The notes under the pieces were generated by a model. That model had not been told where the DNA came from and made no database searches. It was given only the letters and a program-made list of their open reading frames with translations. Below are positions 1 through 8,030 of a stretch of DNA of 64,000 bases, piece by piece. Made by a program: the position numbers and the translations under genes. How positions within the stretch are numbered: the first letter of the stretch is position 1; the number at the start of each line of letters is the position of its first letter. The stretch is from positions 1 through 64,000 of the forward strand of contig NZ_VLLB01000012.1 in assembly GCF_007830455.1 (NCBI RefSeq), read 5' to 3'. Origin of the DNA: Pseudoduganella lurida (GTDB taxonomy: Bacteria > Pseudomonadota > Gammaproteobacteria > Burkholderiales > Burkholderiaceae_D).

Positions 1-500
1 CCATCCTGCAGCACCTCGATATGGTCGATCGCCGCGACGGGAATGTAGTTCAGGTCGGCCGCTGCGCCGCCCTGGTACGGGCCACCCAGCACGGCCAGGT
101 TGGCGGTGCCGTGGCGGCGCTTGCCGTTCACCAGCACCAGCGTGTTGTTCGGCGACAGGCCGCGCAGGCGCGCCGACAAGGTGAGGTTGGCCGTGTCGCC
201 GCCGAAGGCCTGGGCGGTGAACGACGGGATGTTCTGGGCGATCGCCTGGATCAGGTCCGGCTGGCCGGTGCGCTGCAGCGAACCGGCATCGATCACCTGG
301 ATCGGCGACGCGCTGTTTTCGGCTTTCAGGCCGCTGGCGCGGGTACCGGTGACGATCACGGCGCCAACGGAGACGGGGGCGCCGGCGGCACCCGCCACTT
401 CCGCCTGGGGTTCCCCTTCGGGCGCGGGGTTGGCGGAGAGGGCGAGTCCGGTGTGCAGCAGCATCGCGGCGGCGCCGGATGTGATGATGGCCTTGTGCAT
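1..500 (-). CDS. TonB-dependent receptor, N-terminal part (cut by window edge)
   Basis: Only the first 166 or so codons lie in the window; the gene runs off the left edge. From the ATG at 500 the protein begins with a signal peptide (MHKAIITSGAAAMLLHTGLA), then a stretch with VIVTGTR, the usual start of a TonB-receptor plug, followed by SPIQVIDAGSLQRTG and LRGLSPNNTLVLVNGKRRHG, both typical plug-domain text. Such proteins sit in the outer membrane and import large nutrients using TonB energy. The ligand cannot be told from this part. It lies 185 bases downstream of the RidA-like gene on the same strand, so it could belong to the same transcript and import the substrate of the amine oxidase set, but that is inference. 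Confidence 0.88.
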   Translation of the reverse strand, partial: MHKAIITSGAAAMLLHTGLALSANPAPEGEPQAEVAGAAGAPVSVGAVIVTGTRASGLKAENSASPIQVIDAGSLQRTGQPDLIQAIAQNIPSFTAQAFGGDTANLTLSARLRGLSPNNTLVLVNGKRRHGTANLAVLGGPYQGGAAADLNYIPVAAIDHIEVLQD

Positions 501-685
501 TGCGTGATCCCTTTTCTTGTAATGGACGAAAATCGGCAGCTGACAGCAACAACGACTACGACTACAAAAGCTCGGTACGGCAAAACACGGTGCTCGGTAA
601 AACAGACGGCAACAGCCTCCCCCGCCGGCACCGGAGTGCCAGCGTTCCTCATGGGGTGATTGCCGTCTCTACGGCGGAGAAATCC

Positions 686-1186
686 CTATTTTTTGGCTGC
701 CACGACCTCGATCTCGACCAGCCAGCCCGTCGAGTTCAGGCCGGCCACCTGCATCACGGCGCGCGCCGGCAGGTTCGGCTGCGAACCGCCGAAGAACTGC
801 GTGTACGCTTCCATGAAGCCCTTGGTGTCGGCGCGGCCGCCCTTCGACGGGTCGCCGACCAGGAAGACCTGCATCTTCACCACGTCGCCCATCGTCAGGT
901 TCATCGATTTCAGGATGTCGTCGATCTTCTTCAGCACGCCCATCGTCTGCGTCTTCGTGTCGCCGAAGGCGGCCAGCGAATCCGGTGCGGCGGCCTTGTC
1001 GACCACCGGCGGCACCTGGCCGCTGATGAAGTGGATGGTGGCGTTCGGCGGCAGCGTGACGGCCTGCGCGATCGGGAAGTCCGAGCCCGGGATCTTGTGG
1101 CGGATGATGTCCTGGGCGTTGACGGCGGTGGTGGTGATGCAGGCGGCGGTGGCGAGCAGCAGTGCGGCGGCGATCTGTTGTTTCAT
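686..1186 (-). CDS. Exported RidA/YjgF-family protein
   Basis: The protein has 166 residues. Residues 1-24 form a signal peptide (hydrophobic core ending in AVNA), and the rest is a RidA/YjgF/UK114 domain. The C-terminal signature PARAVMQVAGL...VEIEVVA is present, including Arg142, which corresponds to the arginine that active RidA enzymes use to bind the substrate carboxylate. RidA proteins hydrolyse reactive enamines and imines to carbonyl compounds and ammonia and are normally cytosolic. An exported version is less usual and fits the neighbours: a Tat-exported amine oxidase (an imine producer) and a cytochrome c lie just upstream on the same strand, 40 bases away. I infer that it clears the imine made by that oxidase. 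Not every RidA-family member is a deaminase, so the activity is not certain. Confidence 0.85.
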   Translation of the reverse strand: MKQQIAAALLLATAACITTTAVNAQDIIRHKIPGSDFPIAQAVTLPPNATIHFISGQVPPVVDKAAAPDSLAAFGDTKTQTMGVLKKIDDILKSMNLTMGDVVKMQVFLVGDPSKGGRADTKGFMEAYTQFFGGSQPNLPARAVMQVAGLNSTGWLVEIEVVAAKK

Positions 1187-1226
1187 CGGGATTCCCTTGT
1201 CTGAGATTGCATCGAGCTGGTTGGAT

Positions 1227-1625
1227 TCAGTGTTTGTTGGCCATCTGGCCGGCCGTGAACTTCTCGGCCTGCACCTCGGTGCGCACCGCGGCGACCTGCT
1301 GTTCCGTCAGCGCGCCCGCCTTGTTGCCCCAGGCGCCCCGCACATAGGTCAGCACGGCGGCGATATCGGCATCGTTCAGGCTTTGCGAGAAGTCCGGCAT
1401 GCCGCCGCGGCCCTTCAGCAGCACGGTGGCCGGATCCTTTTCCGGACCCTGCACGAACTTGTTGCCGGCCAGTGCGGGAAACGCGCCCGGAATGCCCTTG
1501 CCGGTCGCCATGTGGCAGGCCGCGCAGTTCTTCTGGAAGACCGCCTTGCCATCGGCTTCGGCGGCATGCACCGGTGCGAGGACGAAGGCAGCCAGCGCGG
1601 CCAGTACGGAAAACACCTTCGTCAT
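1227..1625 (-). CDS. Exported class I cytochrome c
   Basis: This 132-residue protein has a signal peptide (residues 1-21, ending APVHA) and a single CAACH haem-binding motif (Cys34, Cys37, His38). A downstream GGMPDF provides the likely axial methionine, as in small c-type cytochromes. It would be a soluble or loosely bound periplasmic electron carrier. Its ATG overlaps the TGA of the upstream amine oxidase gene by four bases (ATGA), so the two are probably translationally coupled. In Pseudomonas putida S16, the flavin amine oxidase-family enzyme NicA2 passes electrons to a cytochrome c rather than oxygen. The arrangement here suggests the same partnership. An open frame continues upstream into the oxidase gene, but only the start at 1625 gives a signal peptide. 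Confidence 0.9.
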   Translation of the reverse strand: MTKVFSVLAALAAFVLAPVHAAEADGKAVFQKNCAACHMATGKGIPGAFPALAGNKFVQGPEKDPATVLLKGRGGMPDFSQSLNDADIAAVLTYVRGAWGNKAGALTEQQVAAVRTEVQAEKFTAGQMANKH

Positions 1626-3211
1626 GCCATCGCCCTTTCGTGGATGCGTGCCAGCTGCTGCCACGCCGATTCGATCGCGCCGGCCTGCCAGCCCGTCAGG
1701 TAGGACAGGTGTTCGCCGGCCAGCAGCACGCGCCCTTCGCCTTCCAGCAGCAGCGGGTAGGCATTCTTGCGGCTGTCGTCGGTCCATTCGGCCCAGCCGC
1801 CCAGGTTGTACTGCACGCGGTGCCAGGCCACCGAGAAGGCGCTGTCGAAGGACTCGCGGTACTGCGGGAAGATCTTCTCGCCGGCGGCGATCGCGAATTC
1901 GGCGCGTTCGGCGGGCGACATGCCGGACACTTCGATGGCCGCCGTCTGGTAGTTGTAGTAACCCAGGATGACGCCCTTCTTGCCCTGCCAGTTCCAGGAC
2001 GGCAGCGAGATCGTGTTGATGCCCTTCTGGTCCGTGATCACGTGGCCGCCGTAGATATGGTCGTCCTCTTCCCAGAAGCGGCGCTTCATCTGCAGGCCGA
2101 TCTTGCCGACCGGCGCATACGACACGGCCTTGATGGCGTCCTTGAACTTGTCGGAGAAATCGGTATCGATCATGCGCAGCACGGACAGCGGCAGCGCGCA
2201 CAGGCAGTAGTCGGCCGTGACGGTGCCGGCCTTGCCGGTGACGGTGTCCTTGTACGCGACCGTCACGTTCTTCTCGCCATGGCGAATCGATTCGACGGCC
2301 GAGTTGTAGCGGATCTGGCGGCCCACGCGCTTCTCGAAGCCCTTCGCGATCTGGTCCATGCCGCCGACCGGCTGGAACATCGTGGCCTGCATCGGGAAGT
2401 CGTGCACCGCGCTGTACACCTTTCCCACGCCGGACTGCAGCAGTTCGGACAGGCCGAGCGGATCGGAGGGCTTGCCCGGGCCGGGATTGAGGCCGGCGCC
2501 CGGATACACGGCGAAGCCGCGGCCGGTGCGGCCCTTGTAGGCCAGGTTCTCTTCCAGGTGGCCTTCGTGCTTCAGGTATTCCAGCAGCGCGCGCTGGTCG
2601 TCGGCGCTCAGTTCCTTGTCCAGCAGGTGGTTCTGCACCGTTTTCGCCAGCAGCTCGTCGACGTGGCCGCGCAGGTCGGACTTGATCTCCTTGGCGCGCA
2701 GGCGCTTCTTGGCCAGCGGACCGCCGGCGTTTTCCAGGTAGACGTAGGCATGGTCGTTATCGTTGACCATGATCTCGAGAGGCACCTCGAATTCCCGCGT
2801 GTAGTGCAGCGTGGACTGGTGGTGCAGCGGAATGCGCCACGGTCCGTGGTTGATGAACTGGCCCTTGTCGAACGCGCAGCGCTGCGTTTCGCCGCCCAGC
2901 TCCGTCAGCTCGAACCCCTTGCGCGCCGTCTGGCAGCGCCCGCCGGCGAAGCCGCGCGCTTCCAGCACCTGCACCTTGTAACCCAGCTTGCCCAGTTCAT
3001 AGGCTGCCGTCATGCCGGCCAGGCCCGCGCCCAGGATGACGACCGTCTTGCCCTTGCCACTGCCGCTCAGCACCGGCGGTCCGGACATCGTCGACGCGAT
3101 GCCCATGCCCCAGGCACTCATCGCGTTCAGCAGCAATCCGGTGCCACCCACTGCGGCGGCGCGATACAGAAAATCGCGCCGTGTGACCGATTTCAACAAT
3201 TCCCGTTCCAT
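1622..3211 (-). CDS. Tat-exported flavin monoamine oxidase/dehydrogenase family protein
   Basis: The protein has 529 residues. The N-terminus carries a twin-arginine signal (SVTRRDFLYRAAAVGG, Arg11-Arg12). The FAD-binding Rossmann motif VVILGAGLAGMTAAYEL follows at 57-73, with Glu84 and GGR at 90-92. The C-terminal FAD motif is AGEHLSYLTGWQAGAIESA. This is the flavin amine oxidase (MAO/L-amino-acid oxidase/NicA2) family, which oxidises an amine to an imine; the substrate cannot be read from sequence. I chose the start at 3211 because an AGAAGGGG ribosome site precedes it and it begins the Tat signal; an in-frame extension to 3439 has neither. It heads a coupled set with the cytochrome c and RidA-like genes, which suggests a periplasmic amine dehydrogenase using the cytochrome as acceptor. 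Confidence 0.88.
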   Translation of the reverse strand: MERELLKSVTRRDFLYRAAAVGGTGLLLNAMSAWGMGIASTMSGPPVLSGSGKGKTVVILGAGLAGMTAAYELGKLGYKVQVLEARGFAGGRCQTARKGFELTELGGETQRCAFDKGQFINHGPWRIPLHHQSTLHYTREFEVPLEIMVNDNDHAYVYLENAGGPLAKKRLRAKEIKSDLRGHVDELLAKTVQNHLLDKELSADDQRALLEYLKHEGHLEENLAYKGRTGRGFAVYPGAGLNPGPGKPSDPLGLSELLQSGVGKVYSAVHDFPMQATMFQPVGGMDQIAKGFEKRVGRQIRYNSAVESIRHGEKNVTVAYKDTVTGKAGTVTADYCLCALPLSVLRMIDTDFSDKFKDAIKAVSYAPVGKIGLQMKRRFWEEDDHIYGGHVITDQKGINTISLPSWNWQGKKGVILGYYNYQTAAIEVSGMSPAERAEFAIAAGEKIFPQYRESFDSAFSVAWHRVQYNLGGWAEWTDDSRKNAYPLLLEGEGRVLLAGEHLSYLTGWQAGAIESAWQQLARIHERAMA

Positions 3212-3537
3212 CGATGCCCCTTCTCTGGTGAAAATCTGCCCTGCTTCCTGATCGCTATAAAAGCAATCGCTGTGCCACACGGCGCCTGGAAAGCACTGTT
3301 TTTGCGGGATCGAATTAAGTCGCTTCGGCTGCAGCCGATTCGCGGACCTTTGCAGAAAGCCTGATGGCACAAGGCCTCCTGCCGGACGGACTTTGTTTGC
3401 GCGGACCGCGACCGCCAAAGTCCGTTCCCCTTCGTGCACCGCACCAGAGCGATGCAGAGCACAAAAAAAAGGCGCGCCGGGCGGCGCGCCGAAAAGTCAC
3501 AGCGAAGGAAAACGGTAAGGAATCGGTAATCAGCCGG
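3212..3537. other. Intergenic region between amine oxidase and TnsB-like gene
   Basis: These 326 bases hold no convincing gene. They contain the ribosome site and presumably the promoter of the amine oxidase operon near 3212-3340, and the terminator of the TnsB-like gene at 3463-3490. Short open frames here lack ribosome sites and family-like sequence. Confidence 0.6.
3463..3490 (-). terminator. Intrinsic terminator of the TnsB-like gene
   Basis: On the minus strand GGCGCGCC, a four-base loop and GGCGCGCC form a perfect 8-bp stem followed by eight T. It lies 47 bases past the stop codon of the TnsB-like gene. Confidence 0.8.
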
Positions 3538-5340
3538 TCAGCCGACGAAGCCGGCGACGATCCGTTCGAAACTGGCGTACGGGGTAGCCGGGACGCGCTG
3601 GCGCGCCGGTTCCTGGCGGGGGAACGGGCCCAGGGGGCTGAGCGCCGGACCGCCCTGCTGCACGGGGTGACAGGCGTGGTAGCGCATCGGCGCGGCGGGA
3701 TCGGGCAGGTAGATGCAGCCCGGTTCGGCCGTGTCGCAGGCCACCCGCACCACCCAGCGGCCACGCTGGCGGGCGCGCTCGAACCAGCGCTCGTCGACCG
3801 CCTTGGCACAGCTGTAGTACGTGCCGTTCAGGCAGATGCCTTCCGCCGTCACGAGGGCTTCCTGCACCGGCAGCAGCGCGCAGCGCACCAGTTCCTCGCC
3901 GAACTGCTTGAGCGCCGCACCGCGTTCGCGCACGCCCCAGTCCCACAGCTGCAGCGGCGCCGGGCCGTTGCCGTCACCTTGCAGGTTGTGTTCGATGACG
4001 GCATCGATCACCAGGCGCGTGAACTGGTTCAGGTCCAGCGCACCATCGAGTGCGCCCAGCGTATCGGAACGTGCCGGCGCATCCGTGCGCAGCAGGCCGA
4101 AGCGCCGTTCCAGCGCGGCGCGGGCCGGCACATCGCCCGTCATGCCGACCGCGCTGCGGATGCCGAAGTTGTTCAGCAGTCCGGCCGCGCCGTCGCCATC
4201 GGCACCTGCCAGCGTGTGCGGCAGCAGCAGCAGTTCGGGCAGGTGGCGGCATGGCCAGTCCTGCGCCGCGATCGTGCGGCCGTGGCGCCCCGCATATCGG
4301 GTCTTGTCGGCCGCGCAATGGGCCAGCGCCATCAGGGCCTGCTGCGCACCCGGTGCTTCGGTACCGACGTGGAAGCCGGTGACCATGCCGGAGAAGACGT
4401 CGCTGACCAGATACAGCACGGGCCGGCCGGCCAGCAGCGTGCGGTCGTCCTGCGCCAGCAGCTGCACGTCGGCGCGCACGGCGGCCACGTGGAAGGCGGC
4501 GCCGGGACGGCCTTCCGGCACCACCGTCGCATGGGGCGGCAGCGGCAGCGGGCGTTCGGCGGGACGCAGGAACGGGCGCAGGAACTGGCCCTGGTCGAGC
4601 CAGTAGCTGAACTGGCCGAAGCTGGGCACCGCATCGTCCGCACCGTTGCGGCGCACCACGTGCCAGGTGTCGCCGGCCACGCTGCGGGTGCCGAAGAAGT
4701 CGCGCAGCATCGAGTCATACGCGCCGCGGCGGGAGAAGCGCGTGCCCGTGTAGGTGGCGGCCGCCACGCGGAAGATGCGGCGCATCGGTTCGTCGACATT
4801 CACGCCCTGCGGCGCGCCTTCGCGGCGCGGCCGGCCGCGCTTCACGCCGGCCGTCGAGGCGCGGGTCTTGCCGCGGGCGCCGCTGTTCGAGTAGTCCGGC
4901 AGCAGCGCGTTCGGGGTCTGCCCGCGCTGCCAGTAGCGGCGCAGGTAGCGGTAGATGGTGGGATGCGAAACGCCATTGCGGGCGGTGTAGTCGGCGATCA
5001 GCTGGCCGCGGCGGCGTGCCTCGTAGATGGCCGGCTCGGCGGCCGTCAGCTCGGCAACGATGGCCCAGGCGCGGTCGCGCAGTGCCAGGTGGCCGGGCTT
5101 CACGGCCTGCTGGTCCGTCACCACCAGCCACGGATCGTCCTGCAGCTGGCGCGCGCGGCCGGCAGCCACGTCGGCTTCCAGCTGCGCCAGCCGCGCGGAC
5201 TCCACGTCGCAGCCCTTGCCGTCCATGTCGAACATATAGGCCATCGTGCGGGCCGGATCGATCCACAGGATCCGCACCGTGCGGCGCTGTTTCGCGTTGT
5301 CCGTCGCGTCGTATTGGAGTAAATCGTTTCGCAGTAACAT
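3538..5340 (-). CDS. TnsB-like (Mu-type DDE) transposase, probably catalytically inactive
   Basis: This 600-residue protein matches the Tn7 TnsB/Mu transposase C family. An N-terminal region with VRILWIDP is followed by helix-turn-helix regions (about 85-140 with HPTIYRYLRRYW), then NVDEPMRRIFR (181-191), an RNase H-like core (about 280-415) with GRPVLYLVSDVFSGMVTGF and DWPCRHLPE, and a C-terminal beta-barrel region. Aligned by eye with the family pattern, the first catalytic Asp (usual IDAT) is Ala286, the second (usual ADRGE) falls at Pro374, and only Glu411 remains. The frame is otherwise complete and has its own terminator. No tnsA, tnsC, target selector or transposon ends are visible nearby. 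This suggests a domesticated DNA-binding protein or an old, still-open remnant. The start at 5340 is the first Met giving the family-like N-terminus; the frame continues upstream through a palindrome to 5550. Confidence 0.8.
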   Translation of the reverse strand: MLLRNDLLQYDATDNAKQRRTVRILWIDPARTMAYMFDMDGKGCDVESARLAQLEADVAAGRARQLQDDPWLVVTDQQAVKPGHLALRDRAWAIVAELTAAEPAIYEARRRGQLIADYTARNGVSHPTIYRYLRRYWQRGQTPNALLPDYSNSGARGKTRASTAGVKRGRPRREGAPQGVNVDEPMRRIFRVAAATYTGTRFSRRGAYDSMLRDFFGTRSVAGDTWHVVRRNGADDAVPSFGQFSYWLDQGQFLRPFLRPAERPLPLPPHATVVPEGRPGAAFHVAAVRADVQLLAQDDRTLLAGRPVLYLVSDVFSGMVTGFHVGTEAPGAQQALMALAHCAADKTRYAGRHGRTIAAQDWPCRHLPELLLLPHTLAGADGDGAAGLLNNFGIRSAVGMTGDVPARAALERRFGLLRTDAPARSDTLGALDGALDLNQFTRLVIDAVIEHNLQGDGNGPAPLQLWDWGVRERGAALKQFGEELVRCALLPVQEALVTAEGICLNGTYYSCAKAVDERWFERARQRGRWVVRVACDTAEPGCIYLPDPAAPMRYHACHPVQQGGPALSPLGPFPRQEPARQRVPATPYASFERIVAGFVG

Positions 5341-5518
5341 CCGCCCTCCCGTGTGGAGCGTAAATAAGGGAGGAGATGCAAGTTCCGGGCCACCCTTTCG
5401 GGAAGCCGCCTTCAGAGGGAGAACGGCGGCTGCCGGGAGAAAGATGGCATTGAAAGCATTAACGTGGTGCACGAAAGGCACCGTAGCCGTGCAGCAAGCC
5501 CGTCTGCCGCGGACAACA

Positions 5519-5584
5519 ATCGGGGACAGCCACCTATTTTCTGGCAACACGCGTGTTGCTCGAAAATAGGTGGCTGTCCCCGAT
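5519..5584. repeat. 66-bp near-perfect palindrome with GGGGACAGCC ends
   Basis: The outer arms (23 bases each, beginning ATCGGGGACAGCC) are perfectly complementary. After a two-base mismatch the centre, GCAACACGCGTGTTGC, is itself a perfect 16-bp palindrome. The ends resemble the GGGGACAGACCCC repeats elsewhere in this window, so I read it as a member of a dispersed palindromic repeat family. It lies between the starts and stops of two minus-strand genes (deaD stop at 5615, TnsB-like start at 5340) and could also end deaD transcription. Confidence 0.85.
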
Positions 5585-5614
5585 GTCAGCGGAGGTGACG
5601 CCTTGCGGGGTCGA

Positions 5615-7867
5615 TCAGCGCTTGGCCTTCGGCTTGCCCTTGGCGGCGCCCGGCGCCGGCTTGGGCGGCGTGTGCTTGCCCGATTGCGGCGGCATCGCGT
5701 CGGCCAGGCTCAGTTTCAGCTGCTTGCCGCCAACCCACACCTTGCCCAGGTGCTTGAAGATCTCGTCCGGCATCCCGGCCGGCATTTCCAGCAGCGAGTG
5801 GTCCTCGAAGATCTCGATGCGGCCGATGTAGCGCGCTTCGAGGCCGCTCTCGTTGGCGATGGCGCCCACGATGTTCGATGGCGTGGCTTCCTGCTGGGTG
5901 CCCACCTCGATGCGGTAGGCGCGCATCGGCAGCACTTCCTTGCCGGGCTTTTCCTTTTTCTTCTTGCGCGGCGCCTCGTCCTCGTCCACCGCGGCACTGA
6001 CGATGGCATCGAGGTTCTTGCGTGGCGCCGGTGCGGGCGCTGGCGCCGCAGAAGGAGATGCAGGAGCAGAAGCAGCGGAAGGCGCAGCAGGGGCCGGGGC
6101 GCGGGCCGGTGCCGGGGCACGCGGTGCGGCCGGTGCCGAAGCGCCGGCGGCGCCTTCGCGCTTGATCTGCATCGGTCGGCCCGCCACGCGCACGCCGCCC
6201 AGCGTGGCCAGCACTTCGGCCGTCAGGTCGCCCGGCATGTCCAGCACCGTGTAGTCGTCGAAGATCTCGATGCGGCCGATGAACTTCGAATCGATGCCGC
6301 CCTCGTTGGCGATGGCGCCCACGATATTGCCCGGCTTGACGCCATCCTCGTAGCCCACCTCGATGCGGTAGGTGGCCATGCCCGGTTCCGGTTCACGGGC
6401 CACGCGTTCCTTGCGCGGCGGACGTTCGCGGTCCTGGCGGTCCGGCCGGTCCGGGCGCTCGAAGCGTTCGGCGCGCTCGCGCGGCGCACGTTCTTCCCGG
6501 GCCGGGCGGGATGGCGCGCTGCCCTCCTCGTGCCAGCCCTTCTCGGCCTTCTTGTCGAGCAGGAGCGGCGAGTTCCCGCGTGCCATCAGGGCCAGCGCGG
6601 CGGCGATGTCCGCGGCCGGCACATCGTGCTCCCGTTCGTACTCTTCCACCAGGCCGCGGAACTGGTCCAGGCCGCCGGCGGCCAGCGTTTCCGTGATCTG
6701 GTCCTTGAACCTGGCGATGCGCACGTCGTTCACGGCCTGCAGCGTGGGCAGTTCCATCTGCTTGATCGGCTGGCGCGTGGCCCGCTCGATGGCCTTGAGC
6801 AGCGTGCGCTCGCGCGGCGTGATGAACAGGATCGCTTCGCCGCTGCGGCCGGCGCGGCCGGTGCGGCCGATGCGGTGCGTGTAGCTTTCCGCGTCATACG
6901 GCACGTCGTAGTTGATCACGTGGCTGATGCGGTCCACGTCCAGGCCGCGGGCCGCCACGTCGGTGGCCACCAGGATGTCGATCTTGCCTTCCTTGAGCTG
7001 CGAGATCGTGCGCTCGCGGGCTGCCTGCTGCATGTCGCCGTTGATGGCGGCGGCCGAGAAGCCCCGTGCCTGCAGGCGCTCCGACAGCTCTTCCGTACCG
7101 ATCTTGGTGCGGCTGAAGATGATCATGCCGTCGAACGGCTCCGCTTCCAGGATGCGGGTCAGCGCATCGAGCTTGTGCATGCCGGAGACGAACCAGTAGC
7201 GCTGCTGGATGTTTTCCGAGGTCGTGGTCTTCGCGGCCACCGTCACTTCGGCCGGATCGCGCAGGTAGGTGTTGGCGATGCGGCGCACGGCCGACGGCAT
7301 CGTGGCCGAGAACAGCGCCGTCTGGCGGCTGGCCGGCGTCTCCTTCAGGATGCGCTCCACGTCGTCGATGAAGCCCATGCGCAGCATTTCATCGGCTTCG
7401 TCCAGCACCAGCGTCTTCAGCTTCGACAGGTCCAGCGAACCTTTATCGAGGTGATCGATCACGCGGCCCGGCGTGCCGACCACGACGTGCACGCCGCGGC
7501 GCAGCGCCGACAGCTGCGGGCCGTAGCTCTGGCCGCCGTAGATCGGCAGCACGTGAAAGCCGGGGATGTGGGTGGCGTAGCGCTGGAAGGCTTCGGCCAC
7601 CTGGATCGCCAGCTCGCGGGTCGGCGCCAGCACCAGCGCCTGCGGCGTGGTCTGGCGGATGTCGATACGGGACAGCACCGGCAGCGCGAAGGCGGCGGTC
7701 TTGCCGGTACCCGTCTGCGCGGTGCCCAGCACGTCGCGGTTGGCCAGCAGGTGGGGAATGGTCTGCGCCTGGATCGGCGAAGGCTGTTCGTACCCGACCT
7801 CGCTCAACACCTTGAGCAGTGGAGCAGAGAGGTCCAGGTCGGAAAACAGGGAAGGTGTAGCAGTCAT
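5615..7867 (-). CDS. deaD: DEAD-box RNA helicase with two DbpA-type RNA-binding domains
   Basis: The 750-residue protein has all helicase motifs: AQTGTGKT (50-57), PTREL, TPGR, DEAD (156-159), SAT (187-189), ARGLD and HRIGRTGRAGR (331-341). It resembles DeaD/CsdA, which unwinds RNA duplexes in ribosome assembly and mRNA decay, especially in the cold. The C-terminus is unusual: a DbpA-like RNA-binding domain at 498-570 (YRIEVGYEDGVKPGNIVGAI), an Ala/Pro-rich linker (571-648), then a second copy at 649-722 (YRIEVGTQQEATPSNIVGAI) and a basic tail. Family members usually carry one such domain. The two copies are clearly alike but diverged, so this is an internal duplication rather than an assembly artefact. 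It is divergent from the hydrolase gene at 8031. Confidence 0.95.
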   Translation of the reverse strand: MTATPSLFSDLDLSAPLLKVLSEVGYEQPSPIQAQTIPHLLANRDVLGTAQTGTGKTAAFALPVLSRIDIRQTTPQALVLAPTRELAIQVAEAFQRYATHIPGFHVLPIYGGQSYGPQLSALRRGVHVVVGTPGRVIDHLDKGSLDLSKLKTLVLDEADEMLRMGFIDDVERILKETPASRQTALFSATMPSAVRRIANTYLRDPAEVTVAAKTTTSENIQQRYWFVSGMHKLDALTRILEAEPFDGMIIFSRTKIGTEELSERLQARGFSAAAINGDMQQAARERTISQLKEGKIDILVATDVAARGLDVDRISHVINYDVPYDAESYTHRIGRTGRAGRSGEAILFITPRERTLLKAIERATRQPIKQMELPTLQAVNDVRIARFKDQITETLAAGGLDQFRGLVEEYEREHDVPAADIAAALALMARGNSPLLLDKKAEKGWHEEGSAPSRPAREERAPRERAERFERPDRPDRQDRERPPRKERVAREPEPGMATYRIEVGYEDGVKPGNIVGAIANEGGIDSKFIGRIEIFDDYTVLDMPGDLTAEVLATLGGVRVAGRPMQIKREGAAGASAPAAPRAPAPARAPAPAAPSAASAPASPSAAPAPAPAPRKNLDAIVSAAVDEDEAPRKKKKEKPGKEVLPMRAYRIEVGTQQEATPSNIVGAIANESGLEARYIGRIEIFEDHSLLEMPAGMPDEIFKHLGKVWVGGKQLKLSLADAMPPQSGKHTPPKPAPGAAKGKPKAKR

Positions 7868-8030
7868 GGCGGCACTCGCGATAAGTTATTGTTCGAATCG
7901 CCCAATGCGACAGGAAAGGCGCTAGTTTACCTTGTCCGGGCGGCGGCCGCGACACAGATCGCCCGAGGCGTCCGTCACATTGACGCAATTTCATCTATAT
8001 TCGGCGCTTTCCATCCCAGCAGGAGCCTCC

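Noticed and set aside
3364-5322. Long plus-strand open frame opposite the TnsB-like gene
   Set aside because: Antisense shadow of the gene at 3538-5340; the translation has no family-like segments.
1227-5340. Complete Tn7-like transposon around the TnsB-like gene
   Set aside because: No TnsA, TnsC, TnsD/TniQ genes, cargo or matching ends are visible; neighbours are housekeeping-type genes.
7980-8001. TTGACG...TATATT as a promoter before the hydrolase gene
   Set aside because: The spacer is only 10 bases, too short for a sigma-70 promoter.
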